Shown here piece after piece: positions 45,714 through 57,199 of a DNA stretch of 64,000 nt. Position 1 is the stretch's first letter. Every line of letters starts with the position of its first letter. A program made the translations under genes and the position numbers. The stretch is from contig JAKSZP010013314.1 in the NCBI GenBank assembly GCA_022478985.1, forward strand, positions 1-64,000, written 5' to 3'. The notes below the pieces were generated by a model. It saw nothing but the letters and a program-made list of their open reading frames with translations, ran no database searches and was not told the origin of the DNA. The DNA comes from Massospora cicadina. Taxonomy: Eukaryota; Entomophthoromycota; Entomophthoromycetes; Entomophthorales; Entomophthoraceae.

Positions 45714-47417
45714 CTAACCCACCATGGCAGAGGGTGAGGAGGGGTTGGGGGGTTGGTTTTCAGAAAGACCCTCCTCGATCAAGGGATGTTGGTTACAGTA
45801 CCAGATCAGAGCAGAGAGCCAGGGCGTTGGGGCATCTGCATAGTGGGGGTGGAGGTCAGCGTAGTAAAGGTTTTCCACTTCCACATCAAGATAATGATGG
45901 GAAAGTGTTTCAACAAAAGCTGCGAGGAGAAATCCAGCTTCTTTGTAAGCTTCAGGAAGTTGGGTGCAAAGGGAGGTACTGTGGCGGGTGATTTTGGCTG
46001 AGGGGTTGAATGAAGCAAGCGTTGCGACATTCATAACAGCAACTTCAGCATCAACAAATAGTTTTGAGATGTCACTGCAGGGAGATTCAGGGAAGTTGGG
46101 GGGAAGAAGAGGGTGGGCTGGCCATGCTTGAGCTGAGCCACTGACTGGGCCACTGCAGTGCATAGTTTCGGGCACTGAGGAGAGGCCACTGCAGCTAAGG
46201 CGAGCTGGTGGTCACTTTGGAAGGGGGCTGTATTGGGCAGAGGAGCAAAATGGTGAGGGTAGGGGTTTCATTGAAGTCAGGAAGGAAAAACTCTGCCTGA
46301 CCATAATCGCCTTGGCAGAGAGGTTGACCTGTATGCTTACTAATGAGGACATTACCTGATTCATCAGTTTCAGCCAATAGATCCCATGGATTTTGGTTCA
46401 CTGGAATAGTGGCATTCAAATTTGGGTGGGTGGGATTAGGCGAATGGGCGGCTGCTTGGGTGCAATGGTGGTCCAAGCATTGCTCTAATTGGCTGGGGTA
46501 GATTTAGGTGGGAGAGTGAGGTTGGAGATTTGAGGGGGGGCTGATTTTCCATGTGGACCCACTGAACGAGATTGGAGGGTGGTAGGGGGCAGCAAAGCGC
46601 CCTATACTGAACCTCCAGAGGGGGGCTCATAAGTTGCAGCAGCAGACTTGGCCTGAGGGCACACTTTTTTGCATGGTTGAGGCCAAAGCAGAGGGAACAA
46701 ATCTGCCTACCATTATTGACCCAAGCCCAAAAGAAATGATCAGGCGCTGCAGCCACACTAGCGCGGGGTGGGATTTGTTGGGCTATGGTAGGGTGGTGTG
46801 GTATGATGGTGGCTGTTGCATGAGGAGCAGCAAGGCGTTCCGCACCAGATGGAATGGCAAAGATGAGGTTGGTCTGAGTGCCATAAGCCATGAGCCCCGC
46901 GACCAACTGGTCATACAAAACCTGGGGTGGAAGGTGGGATGGGAGATTTGCAAAGGATACCACCAGCGTGGTGTCTGAAGGGAAGCGAGTATGGGTTGTG
47001 TAATGGGGTTTTTTTATAAATGAGAGGAGTTTGTGCTGCCGCTTCAGCATCCTCCTCAGATTGGAAACCAACGGCAAAGTAGCCCTTAAAAGGGCGGAAG
47101 TCTATAAAGCCAGCTGGCGCAAAGGCTGCAGTGGCTAGGTTAATAATTGCCTTATTGGCATATGGGAACAAATGCCCATAGTCCACTCTGAGGCAATAAC
47201 GAATGGCGGATTGAGGGAGGGAGAGAGGATGGGGGCGAGAAGGGTGGACGCGCGCCAGGTGGAGCGCTAAGTCCCGTGTGGAGACAAAACGGTTGGAAGC
47301 AGTGGGAGGGCTGTTTGAGCCCATCTGAACGCGCTTGCCTGTGGTGCAGAAAACGCTAGGTGGGGGTGCACTGCTGCCCCACACTGGGGTGGCAGGCGGC
47401 GGAGCCAAGGACATCAA
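45714..47417 (-). pseudogene. LINE ORF1-like protein, nearly complete
   Basis: Open stretches on the minus strand, 47417-46911, 47077-46436, 46476-46195 and 46175-45714, follow one another in different frames, so at least three frameshifts break one gene of about 560 codons. In order: a Pro-rich N-terminus; STRDLALHLARVHPSRPHPL; an RRM-like domain (FIDFRPFKGYFAVGFQSEED, AEAAA); a second domain (QLVAGLMAYGTQTNLIFAIP); the Cys/His knuckle CSLCFGLNHAKKC, of near-CCHC form; then a C-terminal part with NPWDLLAETDESGNVLI and HPHYADAPTPWLSALIWY. One frameshift lies near the T-run at 47007-47013. The start is the first Met of the open stretch. ORF1 proteins bind element RNA. A retrocopied host RNA-binding gene is a weaker alternative. 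Confidence 0.8.
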
Positions 47418-47520
47418 ATAATAGGTTTGGGCAGATGGCTGTGGATAAAATAAAACTTAAATTTAAAATCGCTCAAAAGTGACTTTGAGCATTAAAAGGA
47501 AGTTAAGTGTCAGATGTTGA

Positions 47521-49330
47521 ATATTACTAAATGACTAACATCTTTCTTACACATAAGAAGCAATTTAGATTCTAAAAAGTATAATAGGAATGCACAGTAA
47601 CACATAGAAGTTGCTATAATTTGAAGGTTACATATACTTTAATTAGCCTTTCTTGTCTTTTATTAATTGAGTATAGGAATACATCCACATTATCAATCTT
47701 TTATAACGATTCTCATTAAACATTATTCTTAAGATATGAGGGTAATTTTCCCAACTATTCTTTATCTAAGCTCTCAGGTGCAGCTCTAACTCTGGTGATT
47801 ATTTATTTTATTGTTTGGGGAATTTTTCTATTACTATTGGAATTTCTCACATGAATTTTGTAGACTTTTAAAATTTATAATATTTTTTGACCAATGTGAA
47901 GTTTTTAGAAAAAACTGTGGGGACTCATTTCTTACTTTTAACACAAATTAGTCTTACTAATACATCAATAATTACCTGATAGTAAAGGTTTTGTATCATA
48001 GGTAATTTAGCTTCAAATAAAGAAATATGGTCCAGGAAATTGAAATTTAAAGTTGAAAAGGCCTGTAGAAGTGAGAAATAAGCATTTGTCTCAAGGGCAT
48101 AGGTCAATGCAAAGGATTTTACTGCTTGCATGGAGATTAGAAATATCCATTATTCTGCTCTAAGTATTAAAACTAGCATACTACTTGAGCTAAAATATGA
48201 TACCTGAGTCAAGTAATGGATTTGGAGTGATATAGATATATACAAAATTAATGATTACATTAGCTTATCTAAAGAAACATTGATATTAGTGCACTCAGTA
48301 ACACATTGTTTACCAAAGTACTTTTTTATTATTTTCATGGTTCTGAAATGTGTAATAGTTAAAGTCTAAAAAGTAATAACTATTGTTTCTGATTTCTACT
48401 TCAGGTAGATACAATAAGCCTACTAGGACTGAGAGAAAGGAATAATTAAGCCTTAGCAGGTAAAAATAAACTCTTCAAATGGCAATATAACCTTGAGTAT
48501 GGTCTATTAATTTTTTATAAATCTTCTAGTAAGTCAAGATATTTCTTTTCAAAAACCTTAGTCTACTATGACCATAATTTACCTAATGTATATAACATTG
48601 AATTAAGTAACCATATCCTCAAACTATGTAGCACCATGTATACAGAAAATTATAAGGCAAAATATGAAAAAAAATATGAAGACAATATATATTCTTTTTT
48701 GTATTGTGTCTATAGATATTAAGGTTTATGTCATTTAGCACAAAATTTTTGAGCTTTGGAGAGGGTCAGAGTCAATTAGATTGCAGTAGTATTGTAAGCA
48801 CAATGAGACTCACACCATATGCTGAACTTACTTATTTCTTCACTTACTATATCCAAGTTCAGCCCTATCTATAAATGGTTTAGCCATCCAGAATAAGAGC
48901 ATTTCATTTTCACCAATTAATACTGTCATTAAATAAACTACATAGCGTTGGGGTGATTCAAAGTATTAAAGTTATATAGTATAAACTATTAGTGTAAGGC
49001 TCTTGATTTCATTCTCCTTGGAGTTCATATAAAGCTAGTTGACTTTTTGGTGACTTAATTCAAAGATGAGGTTGAGGTTTAAAAGGAGTTTAAGCTCTTA
49101 TTAACATCTCTAGTAGTTTATACTTTCAGCGCTTAGGTCTGATCCTCGTGTTAAAATCTAGATGAAAACCAGAGGGGCCTTGCTTCTTTAATATGTTTAA
49201 TCATGAAGCTCTGATAAAGATATGGATAAGATTTAATCAAGTTAGATGTCATAAACAATGTGACTTAGACCTCCAGCCAGAAGTTCTGGCCTTCAAACGA
49301 GGAGCAAGAATTTATAGAAAAAAGTTGAGA
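47521..49330. other. AT-rich spacer
   Basis: No recognised feature. The 68-codon open frame at 47925-48131 (-) has no domain. Confidence 0.5.
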
Positions 49331-49385
49331 GCCAAATTTTAGATTTTAAATTTTAGATTTTATCTTTTATCTTTTATATTGGAAA
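49331..49385 (-). repeat. A-rich 3' tail of the LINE
   Basis: On the minus strand, ATAAAAGATAAAAG, then units of AAAATCT and AAAATTT. It marks the 3' end of the LINE. Confidence 0.7.
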
Positions 49386-49393
49386 AAGGCCAT

Positions 49394-50600
49394 TCATGGG
49401 ATGGACACTTTTGATATACACCAACTAAAAACACCAATCAAAATGAGGGGCACCCCATAGGAGCCAAGGCTACCTTTTGTTGCCAGCAGGACTGCAGGTG
49501 GAAGGAAGAGGGGGATTGGCAGGGGTGGCCTGGCCAAAACTTCACACAAATGAAGAAAGAGGTCTGATGGGAAGAGCCAGATGAGGAACCAAGACAATAA
49601 AACTGGCATTGGCGTGATGGCAGGTGGCCAAACAGCCAGTCTTGAAAGTGATCCATGATGTGGTTTTGGAAGCGATGCACAGCTTCACCAAGGTTAGGAG
49701 TAGTGCCAGATAGTGCATCAATGACAATGGTGTGGATCATCCATAGCGCTGTTTCAATAATTAAGGCACGGAGTAAAGGGTGGTTTTGAGGTTTTTAATT
49801 GCACCTCAGAACTAGACAGGTAATTAACAAAGGTAATTTATGGAATTTCAGAAAAACTGTGACAGGTAACTAGTATAAGATTATAACTTGACCTACTTTT
49901 TATCATTGATAGTATTAAAAATCTATAGATTTTTAGTAGTTTTGAGTTTATCTGATCTTTTCAATTACTGAGCGATGTAATCTTCTATCAACTGATTGGG
50001 ATAAGCCTTATCGCTCTTATTAACCTTGCTACAGTTAAATTTATTGAGTTCCCCTTCCAATATTACCGGGGGAATATTTGGGGTAAAAGTTTCAGGAACA
50101 AAGAGTTTATCAAAATTCTGACAGGTGGATAAGGGAGGTCATGGAAAAGGCGAAGATGTACTTAGACAGGCTGAAAGTCTGCTCACTCACCCGCAAATGA
50201 GCGCAAAGACTTTCAAAAAATTTTGCCTGTGATGGCAGGAAATCTTCCAAGTGATGGGCTAAAGATCCATATTGACTGCATACAATGCACGAAGATTGAG
50301 AGGCATTGGGCCGCTCAGCCATGCGGTACACTTTTCTCAGGCATCTTCACACATGAACGCAAATTTTGGGTTGTAAAAGAGGATGGTGTGTGTACCACTA
50401 AATGTCCTTCTGGGTCTCCAAAGATTATGGGATGTCAAGATTGTCAAGGTAGTCCACATGAGCAATGAGGTGGGGACGTTGGGGATCAAGGTTATTTAGT
50501 ATGACTTGCCCATTGACTTCTTGTTTGTGACGAGGAGTAGGGTGACCCCTTTGGGCGGTGTGTCCACTAATGCTGATTCTCCACTTAGTGCTCCACATTA
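49394..50600 (-). pseudogene. C-terminal region of LINE ORF2
   Basis: Minus strand. The stretch 50331-50110 reads VYRMAERPNASQSSCIVCS, then QYGSLAHHLEDF, a Cys/His motif of the kind found near the C-terminus of many LINE RT proteins, with the last Cys changed. Further down, 49740-49438 reads MIHTIVIDALSGTTPNLGEA and VHRFQNHIMDHFQDW. Frames shift repeatedly, and the tail follows at 49385. Confidence 0.65.
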
Positions 50601-52159
50601 TTAGGAGAATGTATTTAAAGTGGGCCAGCGTCCCTTGTGAGACCATGGCAGAGGTATGAGAGGCAAGATAGTTTAACAGAGAAATGGAGTGGGTAGGATT
50701 GTGGAGGCCAAGGGCATGGGAAAAAGTTGGAGTGTGCTGCACGTAACCAGCGTTGGGCTGGGAGTGTGAGGTTGGTGACCGTAGTGACCCAAGTGCCAAG
50801 TATTTTGGCAGCATGGACCTCGAAAATTGAGCAGACCTATACCACCACTATGGAGAGGGCCAAACATGACATCCAGGCACACAGGGAAAGGGCAGCCTAA
50901 TTAAAGCTACCCTTGTAGGAGGGCATATAAAAAGGTGAAGAAAGAAGTGGAAAAGGCGATGGCATGGGCAACAAAACCAAACCTTGGACAGGAGCATAGA
51001 TTTGGCAAGCACCACCTGGCCTGGGAGGGTAATCTTTTGGGCTATGAGGGAGGCGATGTGCTTTTTAACATTGTCAAGGATGTGGTGCCCCATTACCAAT
51101 TAGCGCACCCTTCCACCTCCAACCACACTCCCAAATGGAGCACCAGACCAGCAGTGGGTCTTGGCATGAAAAGGAGCAAAAGCAGGGCAGTATGGGATGG
51201 GTGGGGCAAGTGATCCTGGGAGCTAGCTGATGAAGCAGGTAGGAAACGGGATGCTAGTGACCACGCGGGCTTAGTACCAGACAAGGTGAATGATTTCGGT
51301 TTTGGAGGCCTTAAATGCGGAGTTACTTACCATGAAGTAAACCTGGATAGTAGCTTCCAGCCACGTTCATCTTGCTTGTTAAGAACCCCAACCACAAAAT
51401 CATCAGCAAATGCCAACATTGTAACTAAGCTTGCCTTGTACATGGACACCAGTAAGGCAGGCATTAACATTGCATAACAGTGGGTTGATGTTGAAGTTGT
51501 ACAAGAGTGGTCTTAAACGGCCCCCTTGGCGGAGACCCCTTAGAGCTTAAACCACATCAGTGAGGAAACCAGGGCCACGCACAGCCATTGTGGCAGATTC
51601 CGTAAGCAACATCACCCAATTAATGAACCGATGGGGAGGTAAAACTTGTAAAGCAGGCTTTGAGGGCATCCCAGTTGACATTATTATAAGCTTTCTGCTG
51701 GTCTAAAAACACAAGCGCCCCAATAGCTGGGGATTGGCAGACGTTGGCTATGGTATGTATATTGTCCCAAGTTGACCACTTGGGGATAAAACCAAATTGC
51801 TCAGAGGAGATTACATTAGAGACAACTTCCTTAGGCCGCTGGCCATATTTCTATTAAATAAATAAGTATCTGTATTAGTAAGTGATATGGGGCTCCAAAT
51901 GGCCAAGTCCAGCTTATCTCCTTTTTTGTACAGCGTTATTGTGTATGCTTCTGGCCTCCAAAAGGAAGCGCGCGTTTCTAGCAAACACTGATCATTGAGG
52001 CAAGCAGCAAAGAGGAGAAATAATTAATATATTTCTTTAGAACTTATAAGGAATACCATCTGGGCCTGGGCATTTCCTGTGCGGTGCACCGAAAATGGCA
52101 TACCTGAGTTCATCCCAAGTAATTAAAAACATCAATTACATATATTGGGAAATGGTGTG
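50600..52159 (-). pseudogene. LINE reverse transcriptase
   Basis: Minus strand from 52159: ITWDELRYAIFGAPHRKCPG, then PGPDGIPYKF (52070-52043), the LINE RT motif 1; VISSEQFGFIPKWSTWDNIH (about 51805-51760); ALVFLDQQKAYNNVNWDAL (51718-51663, catalytic Asp of motif A); a GxxxGxxP-like region near 51530; and LAFADDFVVGVLN (51416-51378, motif C with intact ADD). The thumb and beyond read VVLAKSMLLSKVWF (51025-50985). Stops, at least one in each motif interval, inactivate it. It would nick and copy element RNA at the target. The sequence is continuous with the endonuclease side at 61521 once element A is removed. Confidence 0.85.
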
Positions 52160-53169
52160 TGTCAGGAAGTTGATATGACAGTATGGTACGCTACACATAC
52201 CAGTATGTGTGGAGTGGGAATCAAGATGAGTCTTGAGATTAAAGGAAAAGGTATATGGAAAATAAGCAATCTAAGTGTTGACCATTTGGCGAATTGACAG
52301 AAATTATGCCAAGATTTTGAGATATATGAGAACATCCTTTTTAGTACAAGTGGTGCCCAACCCAAAAAGGGAGATCTGCCACGTATCTTTGATTGCAAAT
52401 GGGCCAAACAAAGGGATTATCATAAATTAAAGAAATTCCTAGTATAGCCCCTAGGTTATCAGCCTAGGAAGCCATATCAGATGGCGAGGATGCTTTGGGG
52501 AAACTTTTGTCTGATGCTTGCTTTAGCTGGCGGACCATGGCGGACAGCATTGAGGTAGGAGCAAAAGCGACATGAATAAGGAGTTATAGTTGGGGGTTTT
52601 CTTTGTTAAAGAGGCTGGCGGTGTCATTTACCTCAACTTATTGAGCAAGTGATGCTTAGCAAATATGATGAGAGCCAGCACACAAGTAAATGACTTGATG
52701 CGCTGGTGAGTTTTGGGATAATTGTGGTTCAAAAGCAAAGTTTTTGCTGCATTGATGCAAGCGCGGCTTGCACCAAAAGCAAGCTCCTCAATTTTGTACT
52801 TCGCCTTCCTCAAAATCCTGAGAAAAATTGAGGATAGGAATACCCTTGACAAGATAAATGAGATCTTCTAGAATAGTGAAAACAAATAGGAGACTACCAA
52901 GCCAAGGATGCATCCAGCTCGGGGAACTGAGATTTAACTAGTCAAATGAGGGATCGAAGAGGAGGTCTTTTTTCACACGATTAGGTTGTTGCAGAAAAGT
53001 CTGCAATTAATATAATTAATAAAAGGTCAAATAGGGGCGATTTCTCCAGATATAATTATTGAGTTTTATGTTGTCAGCGATCTTCATATCATCCAATTTT
53101 GTTGCTCAGTGGCTAATAACCTGTGCAAACTGACTTGGCGGAATCAAACCTTTATGCTGAGAATTAACA
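52160..53169 (+). repeat. 5' LTR of element A with internal insert
   Basis: Matches the 3' LTR except for an extra block of about 520 bp (52334-52851). TG...CA ends. Confidence 0.92.
52334..52851 (-). mobile_element. Insert of ~0.5 kb in A's 5' LTR
   Basis: Absent from the 3' LTR, and flanked by an imperfect 14-bp repeat, AGATATATGAGAAC (52320-52333) and AGATAAATGAGATC (52852-52865), as expected for a non-LTR insertion. The minus strand has an open stretch (52852-52628) reading EELAFGASRACINAAKTLLL and HQRIKSFTCVLALIIFAKHH, which I do not recognise. There is no inverted repeat at the ends and no clear A-tail. Confidence 0.6.
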
Positions 53170-53170
53170 G

Positions 53171-53181
53171 TGGTGCTCACT
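53171..53181 (+). promoter_or_regulatory. Primer-binding site of element A
   Basis: TGGTGCTCACT lies one base after the 5' LTR. The core is shared by B, C and D. Confidence 0.75.
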
Positions 53182-53353
53182 ACAATGGGCCACTGGCCAA
53201 CTGTAGTTCTGCGACGCTAGGATAAAAAAGTTGAGCCTTCAATTGGTATGACAAAATTTGACCAGATTCTGCGCACATTATTCTGAAGAATCATGGGAAC
53301 CCCTAATGACGAACCAGTATTATTTTCTGTAACCAATCTGGGGATAAAGAAGT

Positions 53354-56030
53354 TATGGTCAATCTGCAATTAGAAAACTGCCCTGAATTGATGGCTGACC
53401 AACAAGGTCACCCCACGAATATGACCCCTCAGCAGCTGTGGGATATTATGGAATGGCTGTTGTGGGGGTATCAACTATATGAAGATGAGGTGGGGGAGCA
53501 TGCGTTAGATTTGTTTTATAATCAATGAGATCAAAAAACCGCTATGCCTTGTAAATGTTCTACATGGATGTGACTACAACTGGGTTGTCTCGCCATTTTA
53601 GTACCCACAGAATTGAGGAGTATCTAGTCGCTTATATGCACCATATATTTGCTAGCTACTGCGTGTGCTGGCTCGCCACAATATAGAGTTTGGGGATGTA
53701 ATGCGTTTCACTCAAGAACAGCAGAATGATACTTGCCTCCTGCTTGACCACCTTGATCGCTCTTTTTGGAGATTCAGGGGGCATTGGTACTGATGGACCA
53801 TCATATTGGGGATGTCCACCATCAGTTGGACGTCTTGGTACCGCATTTAATTCTAGAGTTACCACAAGTCATAGGAGAACTGTTGGATTGGCATGGCCTC
53901 TCAGCGGAATAGATTTAGGATGTAACAACATTGGGAGGCAATACTGAGCGCTTTATGACGGACCTAGTAGAATGGGTGGAAGTGCTTGAAGCCACAATAG
54001 CTCAGCTTAAAGAAAAGATAACACTGATGGAACAGCAAGTGATGGATAATGTCAGTTCCATAGCAGATGAATTAAGCCAACTTTGCATCGAGTGGAGTAG
54101 TCAGCAGATGAAAGATAACAAGCTTATCCTTTGGCCGACTTCCCTGAATATTTCCAGCTAATCCATCAGGTTACACAACTGGAAGTTGTTAGCCAGGATG
54201 AGCGCAGTAGAGCTTTTCCTCTTCCAATCAGTGAGATGAGAGAGTATGCGGAAATGCAAGTATGGCTTGATACCCTTTGATGGGCTAATTAGGAATTGGT
54301 GTGGGAAAAAGCCACCCTCCTTAACCAAATAAATGACGCTAATCAACAAGCAGGTAACACTAGCCAGCAGCATGAACAAATGCATAACATAGTAGAGGAT
54401 GTCCTCTCATGACTACAAGCAGTGGAGCAGAAACCGGACATTGAGTGGGAGTTCCACTGGGAGTTGTAACATCAGTATGAGACATTGCAACAGGATTTCC
54501 AGGATGGACAGTATATATGCTATTTGGTTAAAATGGAACAGCTAATCAACGAACACTTTTGGAGCACGCCAAAGCTGGGGGAAGTGGTGCAGTTGGTGGT
54601 GATTTGGGGGAAGAATGCTATGGATTAGCTAATGAGTATCCCTCAGGAGTTGTGATGAACTCCACGTGCAACCCTACTTCTTCTGAGTCCATTTTGTCGG
54701 ATTTGATTCTGTCTGGCCATCCAGATGATAGTTCACAAGGGGTGTACTCTAGTTGCTCAGGACCCAATTTTACTGCTCCTTGCAGCTGGAGCCCAGAGCA
54801 AGGCAAAGTAGTTTAAATTGAGAAATTACCTCCCTTCAGTTTTGATGGGAATATGCATGATTACTTTAAGTGATTCAAATTCGCCGTGGAGGGGGCTTCT
54901 GATTGGTGGAAAGTGAAACTGTTGCCATCCGCTTTGGACATGGAAAGCGAGATCAAGTTACCTGCTACCTTCCAAATAGCTTAGTATCCTATGAAGAAGT
55001 AAAAGCTTTGTTCTCCAGCTGTTTGGGGGCGCAGCTAAGATGGCCCAACAAAAGGCCAACTTCCTGACTGTACAGTTCTACCAAAAATGAGACCCTGTTA
55101 GAATATGCTGAACATTTCTCAGTAGAAGCACATGTACCACTCGGAGATAAGATTTTATTCACTGAGGATATTAGTATAGTGATGATGGCAACCATCAAAC
55201 CATATTGGGAACTACATAATGCTATGTCTTATGTTTTGGACAAAGATGCAGGAAATATTTGAATCATGAGCACCTTACATCAACTCTCCACAATGATCAG
55301 TGCTCCTAATGTAGCCCAAGAGACCCAGCCGTCTCTGCACCAAACTCTTCATGGTATGGGCTGCAGTGACTGACCTTTCAAACATGAGACATATTTGTCC
55401 ATCATAAAAATCAGCGGACTCTTTTCAGCCTATATATGCTTTGCCAGTTCATCCATGACCTTGGAACCATACCATCAATTTTTGAACTGGTCCTTCCGCT
55501 GCAAGCTATACATGTGAATCTTTTATGAATACTTACTTCCAGTGTGAATGAAGAGGGCATTACATGGGGTAATTGTCTTAGCAAACCACAGGTGTATGCA
55601 ATACCAATTAAGAAGATTGAGCAAGGAAAAGCTCAAGCGGATTAGAGATGGGTCGCTCTACCTCTGCTAAGTCCAGCTCAATTGTCCCTAAAGATTCCCA
55701 AGAATCTCTTCATGTAGGATTCAGAACTTAGCTGGATGATTCGCTATACTAACAGCTTCTGTCAGATACCCCTGCTTCTGTGCCAGAGAGTGAAAAATCA
55801 CCCCCAAGCTCTGAGTTCCACCAGGATGTGCAGAAGCCATATGCATGGCAGATCCTGGAACAAACTGGCTCAAGCAACGCGGACCCCTTGACGGACATTG
55901 CCTCTTTAGTAGGGGTTTCTGTAGCCATTTCAGTTGAAAAATTGCTATTGAGTATCCTCATGTCATCAGGGGCATTTCCTCCTTTCTGAGTAAAACAAAG
56001 CCTTTGGATGTACACATAATAAACACTGAT
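53354..56030 (+). pseudogene. Gag of element A
   Basis: Starts with an ATG at 53354 and reads PQQLWDIMEWLLWGYQLYED for 58 codons before a stop. A coiled-coil-like stretch (53931-54161) includes EVLEATIAQLKEKITLMEQQ. Next come FDGNMHDYF, FAVEGASDWW and ALDMESEIK (about 54835-54960), and NETLLEYAEHFSVEAHVPL with DKILFTEDISIVMMATIKPY (55085-55205), all Gag capsid-like. The C-terminal part (55780-55989) precedes the protease. Matching words in element C (NETLLEFAD, EVHVLIG) confirm the family. No clear zinc knuckle is legible. Stops recur. Confidence 0.75.
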
Positions 56031-56039
56031 GGTTCTTCT

Positions 56040-56890
56040 TACTCAGAATGCACTTACTGAGACATTTTCATTCAAAACACAAAAATCTGCGTATTATAGA
56101 CATGGGGCCCCTGTGAACATAGTTTCTACCAGGTTGGTGGCTAAGCTTCTGTTGAAACCAGATGTGGACCAATGAGTATTATACGGTACTGCGGGGACAC
56201 ATAGCATGGTGTCTGAAGGAGCATATAGCACGTTGCCTTTATGATTTGGGTCAGTTTGGGCTTCTACCCCTGCAGCGGTTCTGCCAAAAAACAACTAAAA
56301 CATGTAAATTGGTGCAGAATTTATGAAAAAATTTGGTTTTGTGATAAATATGGCAGGGGAAACTTTTAATATTTTGGGAAAACAGATCCCCACTTATTTT
56401 ACCTCTTGTGGAATCCCAACAGATCCGATCTGCTCTAGTCAAATCAATCTAGCGTACAGGACAGAATGATTCCTTTTTGATATCAGCAAATGAAGTGGTG
56501 AACCAGAGCCCTTCCCAACCAGATTTATGTGTACAAAGGGATTCTGCTTCAGGAAGCTAGCGCTTTGAGTCTACCATTTGGTCATCAGTGCATAGTAGTA
56601 ACAGAGCTCAAAATTGATGTCCCTAAAGAGCTTATTGGGGAAATTATGGGGCCTCACCAGCACTCATGGCTTGAACCACATGTGGCTCCAGGGCTACTGC
56701 TCCCTGGGAATGGGGATGTGATGGTGCTGCTAGCAAATTTGCAGAAGGAGACAATAACAATCCAGCGGCACCAAGCGGTGGCTTACCTACAATTAGTTCC
56801 TATAGAGGAAGGTCACTTATTCATGACTTTGGCTCATGGGAGGATCTCGGACAACCAACAATCTCATTTTTTGGCATATTGACAGCGGTT
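56040..56890 (+). pseudogene. Protease and linker of element A
   Basis: GAPVNIVSTRLVAKLLLKPD (56106-56165) is the retropepsin region. The catalytic Asp is probably GAC at 56099-56101, in a frame different from what follows. YGTAGTHSMVSEGAYSTLPL follows (about 56180-56240), then MLIGAEFMKKFG-like sequence (about 56300-56340). A 118-codon open stretch (56529-56882) is the linker, reading SWLEPHVAPGLLLPGNGDVM and ITIQRHQAVAYLQLVPIEEG. Confidence 0.8.
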
Positions 56891-57167
56891 CTGTGGGAAG
56901 CACTGACTGAATTATTGGCGAAACAGCAAGATAAGGCTATGGCTTTACTTGAAAAGTAATAGGATATTTTCCACACAAGATGATCATGATTTAGGGTGCG
57001 CTCAAGGGGTGGTACATCAGATAGATATGGGGATCACCCTCCCATTTGATTGTAACCTATCAGTTGATCAAAGGCAGTGGAAGTGGTTGTCTCAGATGAG
57101 GTGTATAAACCTATTATGCAAGGGATACTAGAGCCATCAAACAGTCTGTGGGAATCACTGGTGCTCA
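56891..57167 (+). pseudogene. Reverse transcriptase of element A, proximal part
   Basis: DQMGITLPFDCNLSVDQRQW-like lead-in at about 57015-57075, then a Pol frame with MQGILEPSNSLWESLVLI up to the Helitron. Part of the RT N-terminal fingers. Stops occur upstream. Confidence 0.75.
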
Positions 57168-57199
57168 TCTACTTAATAAAACACATTCACTGATTCACT

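Larger units (their letters stand above)
45601..47503 (-). mobile_element. ORF1-only (half-LINE-like) retroelement with 17-bp target duplication
   Basis: A 1903-bp minus-strand insertion. Both sides carry a perfect 17-bp direct repeat, TAAGTGTCAGATGTTGA, at 45584-45600 and 47504-47520. The minus-strand 3' end is an A-rich tail of AAT/TCAA units (45601-45625). Long target duplications and such tails are typical of LINE-type target-primed insertion. The body holds one ORF1-like gene, a short 3' UTR and no endonuclease or RT. A second copy lies at 888-2790. The machinery must have been supplied by another element. The LINE at 49-64 kb is a possible but unproven helper, since its tail differs. 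Confidence 0.9.

Noticed and set aside
44678..49330. The ORF1-only element as the ORF1 of the nearby LINE
   Set aside because: On the minus strand it lies downstream of the LINE's tail, has its own tail and target duplication, and its ORF1 differs from the LINE ORF1 at 63-64 kb.
52334..52851. The LTR insert as a MITE or other DNA transposon
   Set aside because: No terminal inverted repeats are visible and the flanking repeat is long and imperfect, which fits retroposition better.
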